Positions 26,401 to 35,484 are shown, counted from the first letter of the stretch. The stretch: 64,000 nucleotides of DNA from Thermococcus litoralis DSM 5473 (GCF_000246985.2 NC_022084.1:1643819-1707818), one strand, 5' to 3'. Program-made: numbers and translations. Notes: a model not told the origin generated them from the sequence alone.

Positions 26401-26456
26401 TCGATGATGGTCGAGGCCCGGCACTGAAGGGTGATGAGGGCCATCACACCTGAGAC
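26401..26456 (+). ncRNA. C/D box sRNA
   Basis: Plus strand: box C ATGATGG (26404-26410), guide, box D' CTGA (26424-26427), a 3-base linker, perfect box C' GTGATGA (26431-26437), a 12-base guide GGGCCATCACAC, and perfect box D CTGA (26450-26453). The 13-base first guide TCGAGGCCCGGCA and the 12-base second guide are the usual lengths for archaeal 2'-O-methylation guides. This is the clearest sRNA in the window. It sits between a MoaD-like gene on the minus strand and a DUF835 gene on the plus strand. Confidence 0.82.
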
Positions 26457-26509
26457 AAAATGGAAACTCTTATAACCTCGGACATTTATTTGGCGTTTAG
26501 GGGAACTTC

Positions 26510-27565
26510 ATGATACACCCACTTGAAGTAAGTATTATCGGGACATTTGTAATAAGGATTGGAGCGGTTTTACTGTTTTTGTATGCCTATTACAAAAGTA
26601 GACGGAAGTCTGCTCTCTTCTTCGCACTTTCGTGGCTTTCTGCAATTCCAACGGCGACCTTTGAGCTTATTAATATAAAGATCGAAAACGCTCTAGTCTC
26701 TTTAGCTTTTGCTCTCTTCAACCTTGGTATCTTCTCTATGCTTAAGGAAGAGGGTAATGTTCCAATTCCCAAGGCAGGTGTTATAGTTCAGCCTCTTGTT
26801 ATAGCCCTTTTTGGCATAGGGGAGAGCATTATTGAAAGAAACCCTGAAGATGGGTATATATTTGGAGGACTTTTGACGGTGATACTTGGCGCTATAGTGG
26901 CTGAAACTCTCTCCCCATATTACGGCAGAGATGGGAAGGGATTGGGAATTATTCTTATGATTTCAGGTGTTGCCTCTGCAGTGTATCCACGAGTTGTTTC
27001 ATCTCCTCAATTGTTGACTATAGGTCAGATAGCCGCTTTGGCAGTTGGTGCAAGTTTGTTCTACTTTTATTACAAAATAGTTTCCAGTCCGCGTTTCATC
27101 AAAAATGAAACTGTAGAAGTTGCAGAGTTTCCGGAGCTTGAGGGAGTTCTTATTATCTCACCAGAAGAGTTTAAAGAAATTAAAGCACAGCTGGAGAACT
27201 ATCCAGTTCTTGCTTTTCTGCGGAACTTAAAACCCTCTGAAAAGTGGAATTTTCTCTTCTTTACAACATTAGATAATATTAACATGCCAAATGCAGTCCA
27301 TCCCACCGATCTGTACAAGATAGCCGACATGGTCAATAGGTACATCTTCGAGATGAAAAGGAGCAATCTTAGGGGGATTGTTGTAATAGAGGGGTTGGAG
27401 TACCTTAGGATTTACAACGGATTCCCTTCAATAGCAAAGATGCTGAGCGCAGTTAGAGACTACGTGGTTTCCAACAATGGAGCTCTTATAGTTGTAGCGG
27501 ACAAGAACGCTTGGGACGAGAGAGAATGGAACACCTTGAGGAGAGTCTTAGGAATTGAAGAATAG
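26510..27565 (+). CDS. DUF835 domain membrane protein
   Basis: A 351-residue protein with about six to seven membrane helices in residues 1-190 and a cytoplasmic-type DUF835 domain in 200-351 (GVLIISPEEFKEI, LRGIVVIEGLEYLRIYNGF, VVADKNAWDEREW). The layout is the same as the protein at 36649-37743, so they are paralogues. Function unknown. The domain may be a signal-input or scaffold module in Thermococcales, where such proteins are numerous. The start follows AGGGGAACTTC. Confidence 0.83.
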   Translation: MIHPLEVSIIGTFVIRIGAVLLFLYAYYKSRRKSALFFALSWLSAIPTATFELINIKIENALVSLAFALFNLGIFSMLKEEGNVPIPKAGVIVQPLVIALFGIGESIIERNPEDGYIFGGLLTVILGAIVAETLSPYYGRDGKGLGIILMISGVASAVYPRVVSSPQLLTIGQIAALAVGASLFYFYYKIVSSPRFIKNETVEVAEFPELEGVLIISPEEFKEIKAQLENYPVLAFLRNLKPSEKWNFLFFTTLDNINMPNAVHPTDLYKIADMVNRYIFEMKRSNLRGIVVIEGLEYLRIYNGFPSIAKMLSAVRDYVVSNNGALIVVADKNAWDEREWNTLRRVLGIEE

Positions 27566-27575
27566 ACCCAATTTG

Positions 27576-27653
27576 TGGCGGACCGGCGGGGATTTGAACC
27601 CCGGACCCTCGGCTTAGGAGGCCGATGCCCTATCCTGGCTAGGCTACCGGTCC
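27576..27653 (-). tRNA. tRNA-Arg (anticodon CCT)
   Basis: A full cloverleaf is readable on the minus strand. The acceptor GGACCGG pairs with CCGGTCC and is followed by discriminator G and an encoded CCA. The D arm is GCCT...GGGC. The anticodon stem TCGGC/GCCGA closes the loop CTCCTAA, with anticodon CCT. The T arm is CGGGG-TTCAAAT-CCCCG. No intron is present. The length is 78 bases with CCA. Confidence 0.95.
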
Positions 27654-27680
27654 ACTCCCGTTTCCTATCCTCTCTCACTG

Positions 27681-27690
27681 GCTTATAAAT
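27681..27690 (-). promoter_or_regulatory. TATA box of tRNA-Arg(CCT)
   Basis: On the minus strand the sequence ATTTATAAGC lies 28-37 bases before the mature 5' end of the tRNA. Transcription would start a few bases before the tRNA. Confidence 0.5.
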
Positions 27691-27767
27691 CTTTTGTTAA
27701 ACAAAATAGTTTAACGGAAATCAAAGGGTATTTAAACTTCCCTTCAAAACTTTCTCTGGTGTGGCTG

Positions 27768-28211
27768 ATGGTGGATGAGCTGGACAGAAAAATAATCTCC
27801 ATTCTTCAGGAAGATGCCCGACTTTCATATAGGGAGATAGCGAAAAAAGTGGGAGTTGCTGTGGGAACGGTGTATAACAGAATAAAGAGGCTTGAAGAAG
27901 AGGGGATTATCCGAGGGTTTGCTCCAAAATTAGATTATGCTAAACTTGGCTATGACCTTACGACGATAATCGGGGTTAAGGCTCAGGGAAAGAGGATAAT
28001 TGAGATTGAGAGGGAAATAGCCAAAGATCCCCATGTTGCTTGTGTTTACGATGTTACGGGGGAATACGATATAATAGTCATCGCAAAATTCAGGGGAAGA
28101 GAGGATATGAACAGGTTTGTCAAGAAGCTTTTGAGGATAGATGGGGTGGAAAAGACTTACACTCATGTTGCAATGGACATAGTAAAGGAAGATTTAACGC
28201 TAGAGGTCTAG
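27768..28211 (+). CDS. Lrp/AsnC family transcriptional regulator
   Basis: A 147-residue standard Lrp/AsnC protein. The HTH is LDRKIISILQEDARLSYREI with VAVGTVYNRIKRLEEEGII (residues 5-45). The RAM effector domain contains VYDVTGEYDIIVIAKF and ends with THVAMDIVKEDLTLEV. Residues GEYDI mark the amino acid binding loop. The ATG at 27768 is the likely start; a GTG nine bases earlier is possible. It overlaps the convergent small gene by 12 bases. Confidence 0.9.
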   Translation: MVDELDRKIISILQEDARLSYREIAKKVGVAVGTVYNRIKRLEEEGIIRGFAPKLDYAKLGYDLTTIIGVKAQGKRIIEIEREIAKDPHVACVYDVTGEYDIIVIAKFRGREDMNRFVKKLLRIDGVEKTYTHVAMDIVKEDLTLEV

Positions 28212-28544
28212 GAAGTTCCTCACAAATCTCCTCGCCAAGTTTTGTACAGTCTCAGCGGGCAGCTTTACTTTTTCTCCGTTCACCGTGCCTTCAAATATCA
28301 GGGGAATTGGATTTAGAGTTTCTATAACCTGAAACTCCTCATGTTCGTTTAGTGTCTCCTTCAGAACTTTTCGATATTCTTGAGGGGTTACAACCTTTAT
28401 AACGCCGTGTAGCTCTAATCTCTCTCCACATTCCTTCTTACTGCAGATAAAGTCAAACTCCTCCCCAAGCTTTGCCTCCACCATTATGCTCTTTCCAGCC
28501 ACATTGTATATCATAAACCTGTCTTCATTCTCCAAATTTTCCAT
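28200..28544 (-). CDS. Conserved small protein of unknown function
   Basis: A 114-residue protein that I do not recognise. A Cys-x5-Cys pair (FICSKKECGERLELHG) near residue 34 may bind metal or form a disulfide. The start follows TTTGGAGGACTTAAT, a strong ribosome binding site. It lies just downstream of gfcR on the same strand, 28 bases away, so it is probably cotranscribed with it. Confidence 0.65.
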   Translation of the reverse strand: MENLENEDRFMIYNVAGKSIMVEAKLGEEFDFICSKKECGERLELHGVIKVVTPQEYRKVLKETLNEHEEFQVIETLNPIPLIFEGTVNGEKVKLPAETVQNLARRFVRNFLDL

Positions 28545-28572
28545 ATTAAGTCCTCCAAATAAATAATAAAGG

Positions 28573-29286
28573 TCAAAGCTTTACCATAACGTCCACGGGG
28601 ATGTTGTATTCCTCTTTTATCCTGTCTATTGCATTGCCGGCACTTATAAGGAAGAACATTCCTGCAGGTGTTGCATTTGCCTGCTTGCACATCTCTATGA
28701 GAGCCCTTTGGGTTTCTCCACTCCTCACAACATCGTCAACTATTAAAACTCTCTCTCCCTTTTTAATTGCCCAAGAAGGGAGGTACAGCGTCATAACGCT
28801 TCCTGAAGAGCTTGAGACATAATTTACCTCGTAGAACTTTTCTACTCCAACTTCTTTCTTCTTCTTTGCGTAGATCACATCCACCCCAAGTTCGTTTCCG
28901 ATGTGAATTGCCAGAGGGATTCCATCCGTAGCCGCCGTTAGTATTTTGTCTATCTCCATCTCCATGTACCTTGAGGCAACACTCTCAGCAATAAGGCTCA
29001 TTAGGTCTGTATCGCTGAGAATTTTCAAATTATCAAACAATCCATGTTTATCAAAAACTATTCTCTTCTTAACCTCCTCTTCAAGGTTTACGTATGGGGA
29101 GAGAACCTTTATTAGCTCTTTGGCACGCTGCGTGCTTGGAAGGACTTTTCCCCTCACGTATCTGTTGAGCACCGTTATTGGAAGTCCAGTGATCCTTGAG
29201 AGTTCTTCATATGTATAGCTCTTTTTTAAGAGCCTTAAAATCCTGATGACACGGAGTTTCTCTTTAACTGCCTCTATCTGACTCAA
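28573..29286 (-). CDS. gfcR: GfcR-like regulator (HTH fused to orotate phosphoribosyltransferase-like domain)
   Basis: A 237-residue protein. Residues 1-70 form an HTH (EELSRITGLPITVLNRYVRG), and residues 75-237 a type I phosphoribosyltransferase domain with the PRPP motif RVLIVDDVVRSGETQRAL and ATDGIPLAIHIGNELG. This is the layout of GfcR, a haloarchaeal regulator of sugar metabolism, and of related PyrE-like regulators. I use TTG at 29286 because GGAGGTGGGAGC stands directly before it; no ATG is near. A TATA-like TATTTATACA lies upstream on the minus strand. Confidence 0.85.
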   Translation of the reverse strand: MSQIEAVKEKLRVIRILRLLKKSYTYEELSRITGLPITVLNRYVRGKVLPSTQRAKELIKVLSPYVNLEEEVKKRIVFDKHGLFDNLKILSDTDLMSLIAESVASRYMEMEIDKILTAATDGIPLAIHIGNELGVDVIYAKKKKEVGVEKFYEVNYVSSSSGSVMTLYLPSWAIKKGERVLIVDDVVRSGETQRALIEMCKQANATPAGMFFLISAGNAIDRIKEEYNIPVDVMVKL

Positions 29287-29351
29287 GCTCCCACCTCCTG
29301 CTGGTGGGATAATATTGACAAGAAAATGTATAAATAGGTTTCGGTTTATGG

Positions 29352-29873
29352 TCAAATTATAAGATTTGCTGGTTTATTCTGGTGATTGGAGATTCCCATT
29401 TTTTGCCGGTATTCCGAAATTACCTCACCAAAATACCGCATGACAAAATCTAAATCTATATGCTCTCCATCTGGATGATTAATCCCCTTACAGAATGGAT
29501 CTTCCTTTACGTACACCTCGATAACGAGTCCGTGCTTGATTAGAATAAAGGGGTAAAGCTTACATGCCAATGGCCGTTTGGAGTAGATCTTGCACTTTCC
29601 ATTTTCCCTAAGGAAGACACAGCCATCGTCAAACGGTCTTTTCTTAAGTCCGTATCCCAAAAACTTATCTCCCCTGTAGAACATTTTCTCATAATCCACG
29701 AACTCCCACGCGTTAAATCCCAAATCCTCTATTCTTGTTATATCTTCATCTCTGAGGGGTATCTCAAGGTTTATGCAGCAGCTGGCACACTGGAGGCATT
29801 TAAATTTAAAAGAGGGATCGCTTTTAATTTGCAGGGTTTCTAAATTTATTGTCGCTACCCACCTCTTCTCCAC
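29352..29873 (-). CDS. YkgJ-type Cys-cluster (Fe-S/zinc) protein
   Basis: A 173-residue protein of the YkgJ/CxxCxxCC family. The cluster FKCLQCASCCINLEIP lies near residues 25-40, and further cysteines are in DDGCVFLRENGKCKIYSKRP and PLACKLYPF. The family is predicted to bind zinc or an iron-sulfur cluster; its function is unknown. The start is GTG at 29873 after GAGGTGATAAAAAA. It is in a minus-strand run with the RAM-domain protein and SRP54. Confidence 0.85.
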   Translation of the reverse strand: MEKRWVATINLETLQIKSDPSFKFKCLQCASCCINLEIPLRDEDITRIEDLGFNAWEFVDYEKMFYRGDKFLGYGLKKRPFDDGCVFLRENGKCKIYSKRPLACKLYPFILIKHGLVIEVYVKEDPFCKGINHPDGEHIDLDFVMRYFGEVISEYRQKMGISNHQNKPANLII

Positions 29874-29885
29874 TTTTTTATCACC

Positions 29886-30125
29886 TCAGCTCCTGTAAGA
29901 GCTTGCTATTAATGTTTCGGTCATCTCGATTTCCCTTATTTTCCTTAAAATCTCGTCATGGAAGCTGTCTAGCTCTTTAATGTTCTCAATTTCAATCCGT
30001 ATAATTATGTCGTACTCTCCATAGACTTTGTATATCTCCTTCACTTGGGGGATGTCATTCAGCTTTTCATATACCAGGTCTTCATTTCCGGGCTTTACAA
30101 TAATTAAAACAAATGCCTCCATCAT
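29886..30125 (-). CDS. Stand-alone Lrp/AsnC effector-domain (RAM) protein
   Basis: A 79-residue protein consisting only of the Lrp/AsnC ligand-binding domain ([19 protein letters not shown] then [17 protein letters not shown]) without a DNA-binding part. Such stand-alone modules bind amino acids and may modulate full-length Lrp proteins. The first of two tandem ATGs is used; it overlaps the srp54 stop by four bases, so translation is coupled. Confidence 0.87.
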   Translation of the reverse strand: MMEAFVLIIVKPGNEDLVYEKLNDIPQVKEIYKVYGEYDIIIRIEIENIKELDSFHDEILRKIREIEMTETLIASSYRS

Positions 30126-31468
30126 ATGCCCAACCCTCCAAAGTTAAACTTCTTGGCCATCTTAGCCAATTTTCTTTTGTCCATACCCTTAAAGAATTTT
30201 TTCATCTGTTTATACTGGTTGAGCAGTTCTTTTACATCTTTTGTGCTAGTGCCAGAACCCCTTGCTATTCTCTTGATCCTTGAGTAGTTTATTATCTCGG
30301 GATTTTCGAGCTCTTCTTCAGTCATGGAATCCATGATTACCTTGAATTTTTTTAGTCTCTCTTCACTCACCTTAATTACTTCGTCTGGGATAGAATAACC
30401 CATTCCCGGGATCATCTTCAGTATCTGCTGGAGTGGCCCCATTTTTCTCATAGCCTCTAACTGGGCGTACATGTCTTTGAGGTTAAACTTCCCCCTCAAG
30501 AACTTTTCAACATCCTCCTCTGTGAATTCAGTCTCCTTGCTAAGTTCCTCGAACTTCTCCAGCAACCCTTGAATGTCCCCCAATCCTAAGAGCCTTGAAA
30601 CAAAGCGCTTTGGATCAAAAGGTTCTAAGTCATCTATCTTCTCACCAACACCAATGAACTTTATTGGGGCTCCAGTTGCTACAACAGCGGAAAGAGCCCC
30701 TCCACCTTTGGCTGAACCGTCCAGCTTGGTTACAATTATCGACCCTATGGGAGTTGCCTCCTTAAAAGCCAATGCCTGATTATATGCCTGCTGTCCAATT
30801 GTTCCGTCGATTACGAGGATAACCTCGTGGGGATTTATAGCATTGCTTATTTGCTTCATCTCTTCTATAAGCCCTTTCTCTTCCTTGTGCCTTCCTGCGG
30901 AGTCCACTATTATCACATCTACGCCCTTCTTTTTGAAGTACTCCACTCCCTCTTTAGCAAGCTTTACTGCGTCTTTTTCTTCGGGGTCTCCAAAAACCTC
31001 AATTCCATACGGCTCTACCAATTGTTTTAACTGGAAATAAGCACCCGGACGCCAAGTGTCCGAACATACCAACCCTACTTTATATCCATGCTTTTGGAAA
31101 TATCTCGCAAGCTTTGCCACGCTTGTGGTTTTCCCTGATCCCTGAATACCAACCGTTAGGAGAATAGTCGGCTTTTCTTTTATCTCTATGGGCTTTGCCT
31201 CTTTTCCCAAAAAACTGGTCAGCTCTTCATAGACTATCTTGATTATGTGTTCCTTTTTGGAAACTCCAGCGGGCGGCTTTTCTTCTAAAGCTCTCTTCTC
31301 AATTTTCTTGGTGAGATCAAGAACTAGACGAACGTTAACATCACTCGTAAGTAAAGCCCTCTGAATGTCCCTAACTACCTCTCTTACAAGAGCTTCATCA
31401 ACGGTACTTGCACGCGCAAGTTTTCTTAGGGCGTTGTTGAGTGACTGACCGAGCTTATCTAATACCAT
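30122..31468 (-). CDS. srp54: Signal recognition particle GTPase SRP54
   Basis: A 448-residue SRP54. It comprises an N domain (1-90), a G domain with P-loop [25 protein letters not shown] and [15 protein letters not shown], and an M domain (about 300-448) with [12 protein letters not shown] and [10 protein letters not shown], ending in Lys- and Gly-rich [10 protein letters not shown]. It binds 7S RNA and signal sequences and delivers ribosomes to FtsY. The start follows TGGAGGAAA. Confidence 0.97.
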   Translation of the reverse strand: MVLDKLGQSLNNALRKLARASTVDEALVREVVRDIQRALLTSDVNVRLVLDLTKKIEKRALEEKPPAGVSKKEHIIKIVYEELTSFLGKEAKPIEIKEKPTILLTVGIQGSGKTTSVAKLARYFQKHGYKVGLVCSDTWRPGAYFQLKQLVEPYGIEVFGDPEEKDAVKLAKEGVEYFKKKGVDVIIVDSAGRHKEEKGLIEEMKQISNAINPHEVILVIDGTIGQQAYNQALAFKEATPIGSIIVTKLDGSAKGGGALSAVVATGAPIKFIGVGEKIDDLEPFDPKRFVSRLLGLGDIQGLLEKFEELSKETEFTEEDVEKFLRGKFNLKDMYAQLEAMRKMGPLQQILKMIPGMGYSIPDEVIKVSEERLKKFKVIMDSMTEEELENPEIINYSRIKRIARGSGTSTKDVKELLNQYKQMKKFFKGMDKRKLAKMAKKFNFGGLGI

Positions 31469-31744
31469 TTTCCTCCACCATATGTAGAGCTGTCCCTAGG
31501 TTTATAATCCTTAGCTCTTTGATCTTTGCACTGATGTGTCCATTTAAGAAAAGAAACCCTTGGAAAGTCGCTTTAACTGATCATATATGTACATTAAACT
31601 TTAAACGCGGTCATTCAGCCGTTTTTCTGAGAATTTTGCATTCTTCTGCTCATTCATAGCTAAAAAAGGGCTGAAAATGTTTTTAAAGGGAATTAATTTA
31701 TTTATATTCGAGTGAAAACTCAAAAAAGAAAGGAGGTGAGAGAA

Positions 31745-31852
31745 ATGGAGATGATATCAAAGCTTTATGATTACCTTTACATGAGGGAGTTCGAAAAGAG
31801 AAAAAGAAAGCCTGTAGTTGAGGAGCTTGCATTCCTTGATTACCTATACTAG
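31745..31852 (+). CDS. 35-residue small protein with strong ribosome binding site
   Basis: A short ORF beginning MEMISKLYDYLYMREFEKRK and ending LAFLDYLY. It is preceded by AAGGAGGTGAGAGAA, a near-perfect match to the 16S rRNA tail with ideal spacing. TTTATTTATATTC (about 31696-31708) is a promoter candidate. The peptide is amphipathic, with a basic centre (KRKRKP) and Tyr/Leu-rich ends. Its last nine bases overlap the convergent MFS gene. I know of no family. Signal, structure and placement argue for a real expressed microprotein. Confidence 0.62.
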   Translation: MEMISKLYDYLYMREFEKRKRKPVVEELAFLDYLY

Positions 31853-33127
31853 CTCTGTTCCTTTGGTCTCTTTTCCGAGAGTAAGGACATCCAAGGCTCC
31901 TATAATTGAGATCACAGCAATTACAAGCACAGCCACCCCAACGGTTGAAGTCTCCATGATCTTTCCTGCCAATATTGGTGCCAATCCTCCTCCAATTCTT
32001 GCCATTGCCCCTGCCCATCCTGTTCCAGTTCCTCTAACTTCTGTTGGATAGAGTTCGGGGGTATAGGCGTATATAGCCCCCCATGCTCCGAGGTTGAAGA
32101 AGCTGAAGAGGACCGCGCTTGTCAGTATCATGTAAACGTTTCCTGAACTTGCATAGTGGTAAAACATAACTCCAGCCAAGCCAGAGAGTATCAAATATGT
32201 AGAGAGGGTTTTCTTCCTCCCTATCCTCTCGAGAAGATAAGCTGCACTCCAGTATCCCGGTAGCTGGGCTACGGCGGTTATTATAAAGTACTGGAAGCTT
32301 TTGAAGACAGTTATCTTCAAAGTCGCTGCTAAGAACCTTGGAAGCCATATGAAAAAGCCATAGTAAGCAAAGGCTATGCTGAACCATGCAATTGAGAGCA
32401 TTAAAGTTATTTTGCCGTACTTTTTCCAGAGCTCTATTATTGTTATCTTTGCTTGCTTGCCCTCTTGCACCTTGATCTCTGCTTTTCTCCCAAGTATTCT
32501 TTCTATAACCCTTTTAGCTTCTTTTGTTTTTCCTTTAAGAGCCAAAAACCTCGGGGACTCTGGAAGCCAGAGTATTATTGGGAGCAACAGCAACACACTT
32601 CCCCCAAACAGGAGAATGCTTCTCCAGCTGGCTTTTAGGAGGATTGCGACTATTCCAATTATCATAGTACCAATAGCCCAGAAGCTTTCTAGGATAGATA
32701 TCATAGCTCCCCTAATTTTTGCGGGCATGAACTCGGCAAAATAGGAGCTTGCAACCGGCAGAGCTCCCCCTAGACCAAGCCCAACTATAAACCTAAGTGC
32801 TATAAGCTGATTCAAGCTATTAGCGAAACTACTCGCAATGCTTCCCAACCCAAAAAGCGAAACTGCCAATGTTAAGGCGTTTTTTCTTCCTATGTAGTCG
32901 GCAACTGTCCCGAAAAACCATGCACCGAAGAGCATCCCCCATAGTGCTGCGGATCCCATGGCTCCGAGCTTGCTCAGGCTTCCCTGAAACGCCTGTTCTT
33001 TGCTTAGTAAAGGAATCACAAAGCTAACAGAGAGGGTGTTTATTGCTATGAATGCCCACACCGTTCCGAGGATTGCCAGAAGGATGTAATGAAACCTTCC
33101 GAGTTTTGCCTTGTCTATTACCTCCAT
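31844..33127 (-). CDS. MFS transporter, sugar/aromatic acid porter type
   Basis: A 427-residue transporter with twelve predicted helices. It has the MFS loop GTVADYIGRKNALTLAVSLF between helices 2 and 3, its repeat ERIGRKKTLSTYLILSG in the second half, and ALRFIVGLGLGGALPVASSY (helix 4). A central cytoplasmic loop (KGKTKEAKRVIERILGRKAE) resembles sugar porters. The substrate is unknown. The ATG at 33127 follows CGGTGAGGACG, which lies right beside a palindromic operator. Confidence 0.9.
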   Translation of the reverse strand: MEVIDKAKLGRFHYILLAILGTVWAFIAINTLSVSFVIPLLSKEQAFQGSLSKLGAMGSAALWGMLFGAWFFGTVADYIGRKNALTLAVSLFGLGSIASSFANSLNQLIALRFIVGLGLGGALPVASSYFAEFMPAKIRGAMISILESFWAIGTMIIGIVAILLKASWRSILLFGGSVLLLLPIILWLPESPRFLALKGKTKEAKRVIERILGRKAEIKVQEGKQAKITIIELWKKYGKITLMLSIAWFSIAFAYYGFFIWLPRFLAATLKITVFKSFQYFIITAVAQLPGYWSAAYLLERIGRKKTLSTYLILSGLAGVMFYHYASSGNVYMILTSAVLFSFFNLGAWGAIYAYTPELYPTEVRGTGTGWAGAMARIGGGLAPILAGKIMETSTVGVAVLVIAVISIIGALDVLTLGKETKGTELV

Positions 33128-33134
33128 CGTCCTC

Positions 33135-33152
33135 ACCGAACAAATGTTCGGT
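33135..33152 (-). promoter_or_regulatory. Palindromic operator candidate of the MFS transporter gene
   Basis: ACCGAACAAATGTTCGGT is an inverted repeat with 8-base perfect arms around AA. On the minus strand it lies between a TATA-like TTTAAAAAGG (about 33157-33167) and the start codon at 33127, covering the expected transcription start and touching the ribosome binding site. That position fits a repressor. The divergent DUF89 gene starts 41 bases away and might be co-regulated. Confidence 0.6.
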
Positions 33153-33193
33153 TAATCCTTTTTAAATCTATTGCAAACTTTAATGGGATAGGT

Positions 33194-34039
33194 ATGAAGA
33201 TCCACTATGAATGTTTCACATGTATCGCGAATCAGTGCCAGAGGATAATTGAAATGAGCACAGAAGACTTAGCAAAAAGAAAGAAAGCCGCTGTTTTCTG
33301 TGCAAAGCTTATGGGAAAGCTTGAAGAAGATTCGATACCTGCAATAGTGTCCAGCAAGATATTTTTTGATCTCTACGAATTCCTTGGAGTTCGTGATCCG
33401 TTTAAAGCCTACAAAGAGTCCTCCAACAAGTTGGCGGAGAGAGTCTTAAATGAGATTGAAGCTATCATGGAAGTTGACCTTAAAACAGCGTTAAAGCTTG
33501 CAATAGTGGGTAACGTGATTGATTTTGCCGTTGGATACTCCCCGGAAAAGATTGAAGAAGACATAATGAGCCTCATTAAAGGAGACCTTTACATAGACTG
33601 CTCTGAAGAGCTCTTCAAAAAGCTTGAAAATGCCAAAGTTTTACTGTACCTTACCGATAATTGTGGTGAGATATACTTTGATAAGCTCTTCTTGAAAAAG
33701 ATTCGGGAAAATTTCCCTCACTTAGATATCTACATCGCCGGAAAGGAAGCCCCGATAATAAACGATGCAACTGTAGAGGATTTAAAAGCTGCTAAATTTG
33801 ATGAGGTCGGAACAATAATTTCAACGGGTTCTGGAATTGTGGGTATTCCCTTTGGAGAAGTCTCGGAGGAATTCATGGATATTTTTAGAAGAGCGGATGT
33901 CATTATAGCAAAAGGGCAGGGGAACTTTGAAACTCTCAGCGAGATTAAGGATGAGCGCGTTTTCTATCTTCTAAAGGCTAAATGCCGCCCGGTAGCGAGG
34001 GAGTTGGGGGTGCCTCAAGGGAGCATGCTGTGTATATAG
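33194..34039 (+). CDS. DUF89 (ARMT1-like) damage-control phosphatase
   Basis: A 281-residue protein of the DUF89 family, metal-dependent phosphatases that act on damaged or excess phosphometabolites. An N-terminal Cys motif CFTCIANQCQRI is followed by metal-site motifs TDNCGEIYFDKLF, GKEAPIINDATVED and IAKGQGNFETLSE. The ATG at 33194 follows GGGATAGGT. Longer in-frame starts would cross the operator and the MFS gene start, so they are rejected. Confidence 0.9.
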   Translation: MKIHYECFTCIANQCQRIIEMSTEDLAKRKKAAVFCAKLMGKLEEDSIPAIVSSKIFFDLYEFLGVRDPFKAYKESSNKLAERVLNEIEAIMEVDLKTALKLAIVGNVIDFAVGYSPEKIEEDIMSLIKGDLYIDCSEELFKKLENAKVLLYLTDNCGEIYFDKLFLKKIRENFPHLDIYIAGKEAPIINDATVEDLKAAKFDEVGTIISTGSGIVGIPFGEVSEEFMDIFRRADVIIAKGQGNFETLSEIKDERVFYLLKAKCRPVARELGVPQGSMLCI

Positions 34040-34121
34040 ACATTTGACGATATTATTTTTGACAAGCATCGATTAGAAAGGCTTTTATACTTTAAAGTTG
34101 TAGAATATAATGGTGGTACCT

Positions 34122-34331
34122 ATGCCGACGATGATTAAAAAGGATTTGAAAAAATTCATGAAGGAACTAAAACTTCATTACGACGATGTCTGGCATGTTC
34201 CCTCAAGTGAATACCTTAAGAAGCCCGATTTTGTTGTAGTGGACCCCAAAACTGGCAAAAAGATAAAAGTGAGCTTTGTCTCATTGGACGATGGTGAGGT
34301 CGTCAGTGTAGTTTATGATGAACTCAGCTGA
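34122..34331 (+). CDS. Small protein of unknown function
   Basis: A 69-residue protein with Lys-rich start (MPTMIKKDLKKFMKELKLHY) and a beta-rich end (FVVVDPKTGKKIKVSFVSLD). I do not recognise a family. TTTTATACTTTAAAG at 34083-34097 fits a TATA box, which puts the transcription start near 34110. The ATG at 34122 after GGTGGTACCT is therefore preferred over 34110. Confidence 0.6.
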   Translation: MPTMIKKDLKKFMKELKLHYDDVWHVPSSEYLKKPDFVVVDPKTGKKIKVSFVSLDDGEVVSVVYDELS

Positions 34332-34436
34332 TTCGTTTTTTGACGAATTCCTTTCCGACTTTTGTTTTATGAGTATAAAATAAAATTGTCAAAATGGTTA
34401 AATATTCCTTTATCAAATTTTTTGTGATGATGAACA

Positions 34437-35484
34437 ATGAAAGAGAGTACAATTAACGATATTTTCGATCTCGTCGATATAATAGCAGACCCGAAAATTA
34501 GGGCACTCACCTATGCCAATATTGGAGTTGAGCTTTTCCGCATGGGTAACGAAAAGTACAAGGATGCCTTTAGAAGAGCGTTAGAGACTGCAGAAGAAAT
34601 TGAAGATGCAGCTGAGCTCGCTTTTTTGCTTATTCAACTTGCTACTTATCTGGGAGAAACAAACAAAGCCGCTGCTGCGAGGGTTTTTTAATAGAGTTCT
34701 TGAACTGGTTGAACGCATGCCTTCTAAAATCCGGAATAGGGCTCTGGAAAAGATGATAGAAGCTGCACTAAAACTCAAGCTCTATGATTTAGCTGTTTCT
34801 TATGCAATGAAAATCAAAGACGGTAGAGTGAGAAACAGCATGCTTATTCCAATTATTAGAGGATACCTATCTGAAGGTCAGCTTGCTAAAGCAATCAAAG
34901 TTTCAAAAGAACTGCTCGAAGAACCTTGGAGCTCAATTGCAAAGTCAGAGATAATAAAGTACTACATCAAGGGCGGAGAAGTCATGAATGCCCTGGATAT
35001 CTTTAACACTGTTGAGGGAAACAGGGAGAGATTCATCAACGAGATCATAGAAGAGCTTGTTGACTCTCCAGAACACGTTTCAAAGTTCTTTGAACTTCTA
35101 AAAGAGGAAGAACTGGTAAGTGCTGCAAAGAAATTGCTCGACATTCTAATAAAGTCCCCGAGGAGAGAGTACATCGAGCTAGTGGAGAGAATTGCAGAAA
35201 AAGTACCTGATGAGAGCGTGCAGGTAAAGGTGGTTTCATTTTTAACGAGGGCTGGGGAAAAAGAGAAAGCATTAAAATACGCAAACAAAATACAAGACAG
35301 CTATCTGCGCTCCTTGGCATTCGGAGAAATTGCCTTGGGTTACCTAAAGGAAGACGACCTGGATAAAGCCATAGAGACCGTAAAGAATGTCAGAGACCTA
35401 AAATGGAATTCAAGACTTTTGGCAGAGATATTGATTAAGGTTCTAAGGCTTGCAGCCAAAGAGGAATCTGAAGGAGGACATTAG
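34437..35484 (+). pseudogene. Helical-repeat (TPR/HEAT-like) protein split by a frameshift
   Basis: Frame one (34437-34691) encodes 84 residues ending AAAARVF-stop. A second frame continues with FFNRVLELVERMPSK to the stop at 35484. Removing one T from the six-T run at about 34684-34689 gives a continuous 348-residue protein (ARVFNRVLELVERM) made of repeated antiparallel helices, for example LAVSYAMKIKDGRVRNSMLI and ALKYANKIQDSYLRSLAFGE about 34 residues apart per unit. The change is in a homopolymer, so an assembly error, a real frameshift or polymerase slippage are all possible. Function unknown; solenoids of this type bind proteins. Confidence 0.75.

Noticed and set aside
27460..27678. Minus-strand ORF of 72 codons
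   Set aside because: It covers tRNA-Arg and the antisense of the DUF835 gene and has no start signal.
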